Below, piece by piece: positions 50,973 to 59,805 of a stretch of DNA of 64,000 nucleotides. The position numbers were made by a program, and so were the translations under genes. The notes beneath the pieces are model-generated. The model was given only the letters and a program-made list of their open reading frames with translations. It had not been told where the DNA came from and did no database searches. Every line of letters starts with the position of its first letter. Position 1 is the first letter of the stretch. Source of the stretch: Flavobacterium sp. Root420 (lineage in GTDB: Bacteria > Bacteroidota > Bacteroidia > Flavobacteriales > Flavobacteriaceae); contig NZ_LMEF01000033.1 of assembly GCF_001427905.1 (NCBI RefSeq), positions 124,001 to 188,000 of the forward strand. Direction: 5' to 3'.

Positions 50973-51614
50973 ATGAAAATTGCACTTATTGGAGCGACAG
51001 GATTTGTTGGCTCAGCCATTCTAAATGAACTAACAAGCAGAAATCATGAAATTACTGCTATTGCAAGAACACCAAAAGAAACAGCAAACGTGAATTGGGT
51101 AGCCGCTGATATTTTTAATTCGGATGAATTAGCCGCAATTTTGAAGGGAAATGATTTAGTGATCAGCGCATATAACTCAGGATGGAGCAATCCAAATATC
51201 TATGATGATTTTATTGCTGGTTCAAAATCAGTACAGGAAGCCGTAAAAAAATCAGGGGTGAAACGTTTTATCGTTATTGGCGGTGGCGGAAGTTTATTTG
51301 TAGCTCCAGGTTTACAAGCGGTAGATACACCCGATTTTCCAAAAGAATATTATGTTGCTGCGACTGCTGCGCGTGATTACCTCAACATCATTAAAGAAGA
51401 AAAAGAATTGGATTGGGCGTTTTTCAGTCCGGCTTTCGAAATGCACCAAGGCATTACAACCGGAAGAACTGGAAAATACCGTTTAGGATTAGAAAATCCG
51501 GTATTCAATGACGAACAAAGAAGCATTCTATCTGTAGAAGATTTAGCCGTTGTAATTGCTGATGAAGCTGAAAATGCAAAACACCATCAAGTTCGTTTTA
51601 CTGCAGCGTACTAA
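50973..51614 (+). CDS. NAD(P)-binding oxidoreductase (NmrA/YwnB-like)
   Basis: 213 residues. The Rossmann motif GATGFVGSAIL begins at residue 7, and SGVKRFIVIGGGGSL follows. It has no YxxxK motif. YwnB, its Bacillus relative, sits next to the Rrf2 gene ywnA, and the same pairing occurs here. It may reduce quinones or electrophiles; that is inferred. Both the gene and its regulator carry the same upstream box. Confidence 0.85.
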   Translation: MKIALIGATGFVGSAILNELTSRNHEITAIARTPKETANVNWVAADIFNSDELAAILKGNDLVISAYNSGWSNPNIYDDFIAGSKSVQEAVKKSGVKRFIVIGGGGSLFVAPGLQAVDTPDFPKEYYVAATAARDYLNIIKEEKELDWAFFSPAFEMHQGITTGRTGKYRLGLENPVFNDEQRSILSVEDLAVVIADEAENAKHHQVRFTAAY

Positions 51615-51624
51615 TTTTTTTTTC

Positions 51625-51685
51625 GCCACGAATTCACGAATATTTTTATTTATAAATTATGCGCAAACATTCGTGAATTCGTGGC
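51625..51685. repeat. Perfect 17-bp inverted repeat (GCCACGAATTCACGAAT)
   Basis: Arms 51625-51641 and 51669-51685 are exact reverse complements around an AT-rich loop. The left half resembles TTGCCAC/GTGGC words at 5163-5256. Confidence 0.85.
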
Positions 51686-51696
51686 TATAAACTTCA

Positions 51697-51735
51697 ACAG
51701 TTTCAAAGAAAATCCTTTTTTGAAACTGTTTTTGT
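51697..51735 (+). terminator. Terminator of the Rrf2-NmrA unit
   Basis: AACAGTTTCAAA pairs with TTTGAAACTGTT, followed by TTTTG and T-rich DNA. Confidence 0.8.
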
Positions 51736-51768
51736 TTTCTGTACTTTTACAATACCAAAAAAAGTATT

Positions 51769-52866
51769 TTGTCAAGTCCAAATAAACAATCAAGCAGTTT
51801 ACAAGAAAAAGCTGGAATTTCACCTCCTGAAATTATCAATGTATCGGCTATCAGCCAAATTCAGAAAAACAGGCGAAAACAACCTTCTTCAGAAGAATTA
51901 ATTAATGGAATACTTCATGGCAACAGAACGGCTTTGAGTCGGGCCATAACTTTGGTCGAAAGCACCAATCCTGAACATGCTGACAAAGCCAATGAAGTTA
52001 TAAATGGATGTTTACCGCATGCCAATAAATCGATTCGAATTGGAATTACTGGCGTTCCAGGCGTTGGAAAAAGTACTTTTATTGAAGCTTTTGGAACCTT
52101 TTTAACGCAACTTGGAAAAAAGGTGGCTGTATTAGCGGTTGATCCGAGTAGTTCACTTTCGCACGGAAGTATTTTAGGGGATAAAACCCGTATGGAAGAA
52201 TTGGTAAAAGACGAAAATGCTTTTATCAGACCAAGCGCTTCCGGAGACACTTTAGGTGGCGTAGCGAGGAAAACGCGTGAATCGATTATTTTGTGTGAAG
52301 CTGCTGGTTATGATACCATCATTATTGAAACTGTTGGTGTTGGACAAAGTGAAACCGCTGTTCACAGTATGGTAGATTTTTTCTTATTACTAAAAATTTC
52401 AGGTGCCGGTGATGAACTTCAGGGTATCAAACGTGGCATCATGGAAATGGCCGATGCCATTATCATCAACAAGGCGGACGGCGACAATATTAAAAAAGCC
52501 AATCAGGCAAAATTAGAATTCAACAGGGCTCTGCATTTATTTCCTCCCAAAAAATCAAACTGGCAGCCAAAAGTTACCACTTGCAGTGCCATCACTAAAG
52601 AAGGCATTTCTGATATCTGGAACACCATTTCAGAGTATGTTCAAATGACAAATGAAACTGGTTTCTTTTATGAAAAGCGAAAAGAACAAAATCATTTTTG
52701 GATGATGGAAACCATCAATGAACAATTGAAACTGAACTTCTACAATCAACCAGAAATTATTTCGCAACTGGAACAAAACAAAAAAGCAGTGCAAAATGAT
52801 GAAATTTCACCATTTGCAGCTGCTCAAAATTTATTAAAACTGTATTTTGATAAAGGTTCAAAGTAG
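51769..52866 (+). CDS. meaB: MeaB-type G3E GTPase (methylmalonyl-CoA mutase chaperone)
   Basis: 365 residues from a TTG start (no ATG fits the frame before the P-loop region). GTPase motifs GVPGVGKSTF, DPSSSLSHGSILGDKTRM, ETVGVGQSE, and NKADGD. It protects and reloads B12-dependent methylmalonyl-CoA mutase, which is not in the window. The 3' codons run into a 27-bp inverted repeat. Confidence 0.9.
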   Translation: MSSPNKQSSSLQEKAGISPPEIINVSAISQIQKNRRKQPSSEELINGILHGNRTALSRAITLVESTNPEHADKANEVINGCLPHANKSIRIGITGVPGVGKSTFIEAFGTFLTQLGKKVAVLAVDPSSSLSHGSILGDKTRMEELVKDENAFIRPSASGDTLGGVARKTRESIILCEAAGYDTIIIETVGVGQSETAVHSMVDFFLLLKISGAGDELQGIKRGIMEMADAIIINKADGDNIKKANQAKLEFNRALHLFPPKKSNWQPKVTTCSAITKEGISDIWNTISEYVQMTNETGFFYEKRKEQNHFWMMETINEQLKLNFYNQPEIISQLEQNKKAVQNDEISPFAAAQNLLKLYFDKGSK

Positions 52867-52930
52867 CAAAGGTTCAAAGGGACAAAGGTTTTTACAACCC
52901 GTTCCTTTGAACCTTTGCTACTTTGAACCT
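52854..52930. repeat. Perfect 27-bp inverted repeat spanning both stop codons of convergent genes
   Basis: Arms 52854-52880 and 52904-52930 are exact reverse complements. The left arm includes the last codons and stop (TAG, 52864-52866) of meaB. The right arm ends in the stop of the sulfatase gene (52929-52931). Words AAAGTAGC and GGTTCAAAGG are repeated. This matches the design at 7208-7340. Confidence 0.9.
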
Positions 52931-54863
52931 ATTTTTTTCTAAGTTTATACTTATTTTCCTTGTACAAATTTCCTGCTGTAATTACATGTGCCAAAGCATC
53001 TTTTGCTAATTCTTCATTCAATTTTACAGGAATTAAAGTCGTATCATTTTTAATTTCAAATTGCAGTGGTTTCAAATTAGGCTGCATAATTACAACCTGA
53101 TTTTCAACTCTGAACGCATTTATATCATTAAATTGCATGATTGATCTTCCCTGAATTTTGGCATCTAATTTATTTAGGTTTCTACCCACCATTGGCGTTT
53201 CAAAAGGGACTCCTAAATAACCTAATAAGGTTGGCGGAATATCAATTTGGCTTGCCAAATTGCTGTAAACGGTACCTTTTTTTACTCCTGGCCCAATGAT
53301 TAAAGCCGGAATATGAAATTTATTGATTGGCACTAAGTTTTTACCATAAGTTCTCGTGTTATGATCGGCGATAACAATAAAAATAGTATTTTTAAAATAC
53401 GCTTCTTTTTTAGCCATTTCGAAGAATTTCCCAATAGAGAAATCAGCATATTTCATGGCATTATTGACAGTTGCCGGGATCTTATCAAAAGGTTTGATTC
53501 TTCCTGCAGGATACTCAAAAGGTTCGTGATTTGAAGTTGAAAACATTAAAGAAAAGAAAGGTTTATCTCCTTTTGCTTTAAAGTAATTATTTGCTTTTGT
53601 AACCAAATCTTCATCTGAATAACCCCAGGTTCCTTTGAAAGCATATTTTTTTCCATCTGATTCAAAATCTTCCTGATCAACGATATCCTGAAAACCATTT
53701 CCGTTGAAAAACGAAGCCATATTGTCAAAATTTGCCATTCCGCCGTAAATGAAACTAGTGTCATACCCCTTTTGTTTTAAGGCATCAGCAAGCGTAAAAA
53801 AACCTTGTTGAGAGTTTCCTAATTTCACGACACTTTCTGAAGGCGAAGGCAAAAATCCGGTAACAACTGCTTCAATTCCACGTACACTACGGGTTCCGGT
53901 ACAATATAAATTAGTAAACAGTAAACCTTCTTTTGATAATTTATCAAATTCTGGCGTCAATGGTTTTCCACCTAAAATTCCAACATATTCGGCACCTAAA
54001 CTTTCTTGTAGAAAAATAACCAAATTATAAGGTTTTTTATTAACCGAATCCGGTTGTTGTACATGCAAAAACGGAATTTCAGCATCTGTAAAATCATTTG
54101 GTCCAGCAATCATGTATTTTTTCACACGAGCGATTGCTTCGGCTTCCTCCATTTTTCCGTACATCTTGGTGTTTCCTTCATTTTTAATGGAATACGCAGC
54201 AAATGCAACGGTATAAAATGAATTCAATCCCAATGTATTCGTTAATTGATCTGTAGAAAAAACAGCATTACTGGCATTAATTGGTCGTTTTGAAGTAAGA
54301 CTTGAACGTGCTCCAAAAAACAATAAAAAAGCCAATAACGGAAAAATCATTAATTTGAATTTATAATCCGCAAGTGAAGTATAAAAATATTTTTTTCCTT
54401 TTTTGAAAGCAAAATAGATAACCGCACCCAAAATCAGGAAAGTGACAATTATCGAAGTCAGGTAACTTTTTAAAAGCATTCCGACCACTTCCTTAGGATA
54501 GATAAGATAATCTAAGAAAATTTTATTCGGACGCGTGTCGTATTGTTTTACAAAATCCGGAGAAGCTAATTCTACAAATAGAATCAGAAACAGAAATAAG
54601 AAACTATAAATTACCAGAAATTTATTGGTAAACTTCAACCATTTATTCGGAAGAAAAGTAATTAAAACAGCTGGCAGAAAAGACAAATAACAAAGTAAAA
54701 TCAAATCCATTCGAAGACCGATTGGAAAAATATACCAGAAATTTGGTGTTTCGACAACTCTATCTTTAAAAAGAAAAAATAAAAATATTCGACTTAAAGT
54801 AGTAATTAGCAATCCGATTGCTATAAAATTAAAAATGGGTTTTAAAAAACTTAATTTTTTCAT
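52929..54863 (-). CDS. LTA-synthase-like sulfatase-fold membrane protein
   Basis: 644 residues. Five N-terminal helices (to about residue 195), then a sulfatase/phosphoglycerol-transferase domain outside the cytoplasm: VIFLQESLGAEYVG, nucleophile region CTGTRSVRGIEAVVTGF (Thr), HEPFEYP, DHNTRTYG. Related enzymes add phosphoglycerol or phosphoethanolamine to surface polymers. A Gram-negative Bacteroidota cell has no LTA, so the acceptor is unknown. Confidence 0.87.
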   Translation of the reverse strand: MKKLSFLKPIFNFIAIGLLITTLSRIFLFFLFKDRVVETPNFWYIFPIGLRMDLILLCYLSFLPAVLITFLPNKWLKFTNKFLVIYSFLFLFLILFVELASPDFVKQYDTRPNKIFLDYLIYPKEVVGMLLKSYLTSIIVTFLILGAVIYFAFKKGKKYFYTSLADYKFKLMIFPLLAFLLFFGARSSLTSKRPINASNAVFSTDQLTNTLGLNSFYTVAFAAYSIKNEGNTKMYGKMEEAEAIARVKKYMIAGPNDFTDAEIPFLHVQQPDSVNKKPYNLVIFLQESLGAEYVGILGGKPLTPEFDKLSKEGLLFTNLYCTGTRSVRGIEAVVTGFLPSPSESVVKLGNSQQGFFTLADALKQKGYDTSFIYGGMANFDNMASFFNGNGFQDIVDQEDFESDGKKYAFKGTWGYSDEDLVTKANNYFKAKGDKPFFSLMFSTSNHEPFEYPAGRIKPFDKIPATVNNAMKYADFSIGKFFEMAKKEAYFKNTIFIVIADHNTRTYGKNLVPINKFHIPALIIGPGVKKGTVYSNLASQIDIPPTLLGYLGVPFETPMVGRNLNKLDAKIQGRSIMQFNDINAFRVENQVVIMQPNLKPLQFEIKNDTTLIPVKLNEELAKDALAHVITAGNLYKENKYKLRKK

Positions 54864-54923
54864 TAGAAAGATTTAAATAATTTTTATGTGAGCTGTTACT
54901 TTAAAGTACATTGTAGTTCGCCT

Positions 54924-55151
54924 TTACTCTTCGTAACGATTTATTTCTCTGTCATAAAATTCATTTGCTTTTTCGATCAAGCCTTCCATTTCAGCATTTA
55001 ATTCAGCTTCATCAAGATCTTCTGCTTCTTCTAAAAATTCAACCTCATCATCTTTTAAATTGATGATAAATCTTGGGTAATCAAGGTGAACGATAAAAAT
55101 ATCATCTGGAAAATCAGTATTGTCTCCAAGTAAAAATTTAGGTAATTCCAT
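54924..55151 (-). CDS. Small acidic protein of unknown function
   Basis: 75 residues, MELPKFLLGDNTDFPDDIFIVHLDYPRFIINLKDD. It is strongly acidic in the second half with a repeated ED/EEA pattern and a coiled-coil feel. I do not recognise a named family, but short acidic proteins like this are conserved in flavobacteria. It lies between two minus-strand membrane protein genes. Confidence 0.7.
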   Translation of the reverse strand: MELPKFLLGDNTDFPDDIFIVHLDYPRFIINLKDDEVEFLEEAEDLDEAELNAEMEGLIEKANEFYDREINRYEE

Positions 55152-55178
55152 TTTATTATTGTTTTATAAGCTTCAAAT

Positions 55179-56564
55179 TTAACTATTTGAAACTGAATTA
55201 TTGATTAATTTTTTGGTTAAGTAATGAAAACGAATGTACAGAAATAGGGCTGCAGAAGTTAATCCTGCCAAAAGCCCAATCCATACCCCCTCTGCTTTCC
55301 ACGGGGTATATTCTGCTAAATAATAAGAAATTGGAAAACCAATTACCCAGTAAGCAACAAAAGTAATATACATTGGCACTTTTACATCCTGCAAACCACG
55401 GAGCGCTCCTAAGACCACAACCTGTATTCCGTCAGAAATTTGAAAAATGGCCGCTATCAAAAGTAATTTTGATGCAATATTGATTACTTCATTATTATCC
55501 AGCAATTGTCCTCCATTTTCCATATTCAAAAAGAGATACGGTAAGTAATTATGAAAGGCAACAAATAGAATTGCAAAAATGGTTTCGAGTATTATCGCCA
55601 ATAAAAAAATAGAACGGGCAACGACCACCAATTTTTTAAAATCCTGCAAACCTCTTTGGTTACTAACTCTAATCATCGAAGTTACACTTAATCCCATTGC
55701 AAACATAAAAGTCATAGAGGCCAGACTCAACGCAATTTGATTGGCTGCCTGACTGGTTTTTCCGATATTCCCGCAAAGCCAGATTGAGGCCGTAAACAAC
55801 ACTACTTCAAAAAGCATTTGCATAGCAGATGGAAAACCAATGCTTATTATTTTTTTTATGGTTTCTTTTTTAATTTCCTGAAAACTGAAATCTTTAAAAA
55901 AGCGTTTTAAATCATTTCTTCTTGATAGCATAATGTGCATAAACATCACCAAAAATATCCTTGAAATTACAGTACCAAGAGCTGCTCCGATGATTCCCAT
56001 TTTTGGAAAAATCCAAATACCATAAATCAACATATAATTAATCCCCACATGTAGCACATTTGCCATAATCATGGCGTACATCGAATATTTTGTCATCGAC
56101 ATTCCGTCAGCAAACTGCTTGTAACCCTGATACATAATTAGCGGAATTAATGAAAAAGCTACCCAATCAAGATAAGGTTTTGCAAGTCTGATTACATCGG
56201 CTGGCTGGTGCAGTAATTCCATTATTGGCTTTGCCAGAACAATCACGCCAAACAACATTAATCCTAAAATGGTGCATAAAAATAAACCATGATGAAAGGC
56301 TGAACGAACTTTAGTATCATTCTTTTCTGCATCGCCTTCAGCCACAATTGGAGTAATTGCTGTAGAGAAACCAATTCCTAAAGACATTGCAATAAAAATC
56401 ATGCTATTGCCAAGCGAAACCGCAGCAAGTTCAGTACTCCCTAACTTCCCGACCATTATATTATCGACAATACCTATTAAAGTATGGCCTACCATTCCTA
56501 AAATTACAGGATATGCTAATTTTAAATTATACGAAAACTCTTTTGTATACTGTGCTAAGTTCAA
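55179..56564 (-). CDS. MATE family efflux transporter
   Basis: 461 residues from a TTG at 56564 (MNLAQYTKEFSYNLKLAYP). An earlier in-frame TTG at 56588 lies inside the -7 element and cannot be in the message. Twelve helices, with ILGMVGHTLIGIVDNIMVGKLG typical of NorM/DinF-type multidrug and toxin exporters driven by H+ or Na+. Substrate unknown. Confidence 0.86.
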   Translation of the reverse strand: MNLAQYTKEFSYNLKLAYPVILGMVGHTLIGIVDNIMVGKLGSTELAAVSLGNSMIFIAMSLGIGFSTAITPIVAEGDAEKNDTKVRSAFHHGLFLCTILGLMLFGVIVLAKPIMELLHQPADVIRLAKPYLDWVAFSLIPLIMYQGYKQFADGMSMTKYSMYAMIMANVLHVGINYMLIYGIWIFPKMGIIGAALGTVISRIFLVMFMHIMLSRRNDLKRFFKDFSFQEIKKETIKKIISIGFPSAMQMLFEVVLFTASIWLCGNIGKTSQAANQIALSLASMTFMFAMGLSVTSMIRVSNQRGLQDFKKLVVVARSIFLLAIILETIFAILFVAFHNYLPYLFLNMENGGQLLDNNEVINIASKLLLIAAIFQISDGIQVVVLGALRGLQDVKVPMYITFVAYWVIGFPISYYLAEYTPWKAEGVWIGLLAGLTSAALFLYIRFHYLTKKLINNSVSNS

Positions 56565-56585
56565 TTCTATTCTTTTTAAGTCGGG

Positions 56586-56593
56586 CAAAGATA
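56586..56593 (-). promoter_or_regulatory. -7 promoter element of the MATE gene
   Basis: Minus-strand TATCTTTG, an exact TAnnTTTG match, about 21 nt before the TTG at 56564. Confidence 0.5.
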
Positions 56594-56659
56594 ATCAGAA
56601 GCTTTGGATTCTGTAGTGTTATTAAAAAAGATAAGACAATATTAAAAATTGCAATCCCG

Positions 56660-56677
56660 ATCCCGAAACTTCGGGAT
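56660..56677. repeat. Short palindromic element (ATCCCGAA / TTCGGGAT)
   Basis: A perfect 8-bp hairpin in the divergent spacer before the small barrel gene. It is a common type of intergenic palindrome; copies elsewhere in the genome cannot be seen here. The spacer has no other feature. Confidence 0.6.
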
Positions 56678-56821
56678 GGAACAAATTCCAAATTCCAAAA
56701 CTTGTAAACGAAAAAACAAAGTCAGTTTTGAAATTATATAACAATTTTAGAAAATTATATAACAGGCACAAAAGACCTCGCCACTACTTTTACATCATTA
56801 ATAATTCAAAAAAAAAATCTT

Positions 56822-57367
56822 ATGATCTTAAGAAATCTGAAATTTATCTGCCTAGCTACTATAGCTTTTTTATCTGCCAACACAACTTTCGCTCAAGAAA
56901 CTACAACTACAACAACGGAAAGCGAAATTAAAAATTACGATCAGGGTTTTAGATTGGGATTTGGTTTAAACGGAGGTTTACCAACTGACAATGCTTACGA
57001 TTGGTCTCTTGGCGGAGATGTTCGTTTACAATATGATTTGTCTAAAAGAACATCGTTGACTTTGACCACAGGTTTTACAAACTTATTTATGGGAAAAGAT
57101 GAAAATGGAGTTGATGTAAATGATCTTGGATTTATTCCGGCAAAAGCTGGTTTTAAAGCCTTCATTTGGGAAGATCAGTTCTATGTTTTAGGTGAAGTTG
57201 GTGCGGGTTTTGCCGTTACAAACGGATATAACGACACCACTTTTTTATGGGCGCCAGGAATTGGATATGCCAACAAATATATCGATATCAGTGTCCGCTA
57301 CGAGGACTATAATAAATTCAAAACCAATCAGGTGGCTTTACGTCTTGCCTACGGATTTGATTTATAA
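56822..57367 (+). CDS. Small outer membrane beta-barrel protein
   Basis: 181 residues. Signal peptide ending TTFAQ, then alternating strands with a final RLAYGFDL, an aromatic end typical of a barrel. It looks like the OmpX/OprF-like porin-type barrels found in Bacteroidota (outer membrane protein with beta-barrel domain). Function unknown. A TACTTTTA -7-like box lies near 56786. Confidence 0.82.
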   Translation: MILRNLKFICLATIAFLSANTTFAQETTTTTTESEIKNYDQGFRLGFGLNGGLPTDNAYDWSLGGDVRLQYDLSKRTSLTLTTGFTNLFMGKDENGVDVNDLGFIPAKAGFKAFIWEDQFYVLGEVGAGFAVTNGYNDTTFLWAPGIGYANKYIDISVRYEDYNKFKTNQVALRLAYGFDL

Positions 57368-57401
57368 AAATACGTTCATTTATTCTTTTGTTTTTGGTAT
57401 G

Positions 57402-57438
57402 AACCCGACAGATCCTCATAGTCTGTCGGGTTTTGTTA
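57402..57438 (+). terminator. Terminator of the barrel gene
   Basis: AACCCGACAGA pairs with TCTGTCGGGTT, followed by TTTTG and T-rich DNA. A second imperfect copy of the same stem (AACCTGACA / TGTCGGGTT) is at 57473-57504. Confidence 0.85.
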
Positions 57439-57556
57439 TTTTAAAACAAATCGAAATCTCACAAAATAATAAACCTGACAAGTTTCAACAACCTGTCGGG
57501 TTTAAAATATAAAAATTATCTAATTATCTAATTGACACATTTTCTAATTATTCTAA

Positions 57557-58432
57557 TTAACCACCCAACTCCTTTTTATACAATTCGATATTGGCTTTAA
57601 TCTTATCGTCTAACTCTGGTTCTTTAATATCCGTATGCTTTTGCATTTCCTCCCAGATAATTTTGGCCACAATATAGCGTGCCATTTCTTTATCATCGGC
57701 CGGAATCACATACCACGGAGCATGATCTGTCGAAGTTTTATTAATTGCATCTTCATAATATTTTTGATATTCATCCCAGTGTTCGCGTTCTTTTAAATCC
57801 CCGGGAGAAAATTTCCAGTTGTGTTTTCCTTCCTCCAATCGACGTAACAAACGTTCTCTTTGCTCCTCTTTGCTCAAATGCATAAAAAACTTCATTACGA
57901 TAGTTCCGTTTTGCGAAATATGCTTTTCAAAATTATTGATTTGCTCAATTCTGTTCTCCCAAAATTGAGGTGTGATATCGTCAACCGAATTTATTCCGGG
58001 CAAATTCTCTCCCAAAATATATTCCGGATGCACGCGCGTTACCAAAACATTTTCATAATGTGTACGATTAAAAATTGCAAACTTTCCTTTTTCGGGCAAT
58101 GCAATATAATGTCTCCATAAATAATCATGCTCTAATTCGGTCGAATTGGGTGTTTTAAAACTGTGTACCACAACCCCACGCGGATTAAATTCCTTAAAAA
58201 CTTCCCTGATCAAACTATCCTTTCCTGATGTGTCCATTCCCTGCAGGCAAATCAAAACACCGTATTTATTATGCGAATACATCACATCCTGCAAATCGCT
58301 TAATTTTTTCTGAACCTTATCCAGCTTTTCTTCTTTTTCATCGTCATCTGCATCAATATTAAGCAAAGTCGGAATCTTGCCTAATTTTATTTTATCTGTA
58401 ACTTTAAAATCATTCGGATCTATCGATTTCAT
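57557..58432 (-). CDS. PPK2-family polyphosphate kinase
   Basis: 291 residues. P-loop-like LQGMDTSGKDSLIREVFKEF, then FNRTHYENVLVTRVHPE and LRRLEEGKHNWKFSPGD. These match the PPK2 family, which uses polyphosphate to phosphorylate nucleotides or the reverse. The exact class and substrate cannot be told. Cytosolic. Monocistronic. Confidence 0.9.
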   Translation of the reverse strand: MKSIDPNDFKVTDKIKLGKIPTLLNIDADDDEKEEKLDKVQKKLSDLQDVMYSHNKYGVLICLQGMDTSGKDSLIREVFKEFNPRGVVVHSFKTPNSTELEHDYLWRHYIALPEKGKFAIFNRTHYENVLVTRVHPEYILGENLPGINSVDDITPQFWENRIEQINNFEKHISQNGTIVMKFFMHLSKEEQRERLLRRLEEGKHNWKFSPGDLKEREHWDEYQKYYEDAINKTSTDHAPWYVIPADDKEMARYIVAKIIWEEMQKHTDIKEPELDDKIKANIELYKKELGG

Positions 58433-58536
58433 ATTTTTCCATTTTTATATTATAAATATACTAATTTTACGAAGCATATTCCTGCTATTCATTGCAATAC
58501 TTTTTCAATAAATTGGTTTTTTACAAGCCACAACAA

Positions 58537-58554
58537 GAGCTTCCTCCGGTCGCT
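58537..58554. repeat. GAGCTTCCTCCGGTCGCT element, copy 2
   Basis: 18 nt identical (inverted) to 46181-46198. It is followed by ATCAGGGCTGGGC (58605), a partial match to the ATCGGGGCTGGGGCTCC end of the 8075-8149 element. Probably a remnant of the same type of intergenic repeat. Confidence 0.55.
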
Positions 58555-58639
58555 TTGTTCTGTCAGTAAAAAATACAATTTCTCCTCAAAGTATTTTCAT
58601 TACTATCAGGGCTGGGCACTCTTTTACAAAACAATATTC

Positions 58640-59476
58640 ATGGAAAAATTTACATTAGAAATACTATTTCAAATCATCGGAATCGGTTCAGCATCAGGAT
58701 TATTTTTCAATAACAATTCCCTTTATATCATTGGCGATAATAGCGGATTTTTATACGAATACAATATGCAAAATCAGCAATTAAGTCAGCATCCCTTAAT
58801 TGACAATCCATCGCAAAACATTCCAAAAAACATAAAACCCGATTTTGAATCGATTACACATCATAATGATACTTTATATGTTTTTGGTTCCGGTTCTACT
58901 ATCAACCGAAACAAAATGATTGCCTTTGATCTTAAGTCGAAAAGCATTTTACAGAAAAATGATTTAGTTGATTTGTATGCGTTAATGCAAAGTTTCGGTG
59001 AAATAAAACCGGAAGATTTCAATTTGGAAGGTGCTATTTTCGATGGAGAAAACTGGTATTTATTCAACCGTGGTAACGGAATCTCCAACAAAAACACCAT
59101 CTTCACGATTCATGCTAAAAGCCTGGGCGAAGAATTTGCTTTGGTGGCAACCAATTATAAATTACCTAAAATAAAAGGCGTTCGCTCCAGTTTTACCGAT
59201 GCTATATTAGTTGAAGACAAAATCTATTTCTTATCAACTGCCGAAGACACCAAATCAACTTATGATGACGGCGATATTTTAGGAAGTTTCATTGGACGAA
59301 TCGATCTCAAAACCATGAAAATTGACTTCACACAAAAAATAACCTCAACCAATAAATTTGAAGGTTTGACTTTCTATCAAAAATCAAATGATAAAATTGA
59401 GTTTTTACTTTGCGAGGATAATGATACGGAGTTATTGGAGACTAAGATTTTTAAGTTGAGTTTGTCAATCAAGTAA
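58640..59476 (+). CDS. Propeller-like protein (DUF6929-like), no signal peptide
   Basis: 278 residues. Repeated strands and D/N-rich turns (YIIGDNSGFLYEY, DFESITHHNDTLYVFGSGS, LEGAIFDGENWYLFNRGN) suggest a beta-propeller. It shares word patterns with the secreted protein at 23811-24776, but lacks a clear signal peptide. I associate the sequence with DUF6929, from memory only. Enzymatic role unknown. Confidence 0.7.
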   Translation: MEKFTLEILFQIIGIGSASGLFFNNNSLYIIGDNSGFLYEYNMQNQQLSQHPLIDNPSQNIPKNIKPDFESITHHNDTLYVFGSGSTINRNKMIAFDLKSKSILQKNDLVDLYALMQSFGEIKPEDFNLEGAIFDGENWYLFNRGNGISNKNTIFTIHAKSLGEEFALVATNYKLPKIKGVRSSFTDAILVEDKIYFLSTAEDTKSTYDDGDILGSFIGRIDLKTMKIDFTQKITSTNKFEGLTFYQKSNDKIEFLLCEDNDTELLETKIFKLSLSIK

Positions 59477-59489
59477 ATATCACATTTTA

Positions 59490-59577
59490 GTTTGTGCAAT
59501 TTTGCGAATCCTTTGCGAATCTTTGTGTAAAAGCTTTACCACAGAGATTCGCAAAGGATTCACAGAGAAACGCAAAG
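59490..59577. repeat. Intergenic imperfect inverted repeat (CACAGAGATTCGCAAAGGA word)
   Basis: GCGAATCCTTTGCGAATC on the left meets GATTCGCAAAGGATTC on the right. The vocabulary (CACAGAG, CGCAAAG) is the same as at 26735-26822. The remaining 329-nt spacer to 59806 holds AGGCGCACAGAGTGCGTCTC and CTTTGAACC words but no gene. Confidence 0.7.
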
Positions 59578-59805
59578 AAGTAATTAATTTTCTCCTTGTA
59601 AATTTAGAGGCGCACAGAGTGCGTCTCCCGCAAAGAATATCCATTTCAATAAAAATCCAATCTAAAAACGCACAGCTGTGCACCTTTACAATAAAACTCT
59701 GTACCTTTGAACCTTAGCAACTTTGAGCCTTTAAAAAAAACTTTTTTTCATCGCCTTCCCAACCTTTTTATCTTTTAAGCTCTCTTTAGTATAAAGACAA
59801 CAATT

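Noticed and set aside
57192..57512. 106-codon frame overlapping the barrel gene's 3' end
   Set aside because: Runs through the terminator hairpin and has no protein-like features.
59480..59717. Short frames in both strands of the 59.5-59.8 kb spacer
   Set aside because: They come from the inverted repeat words; the spacer has no start or product features.
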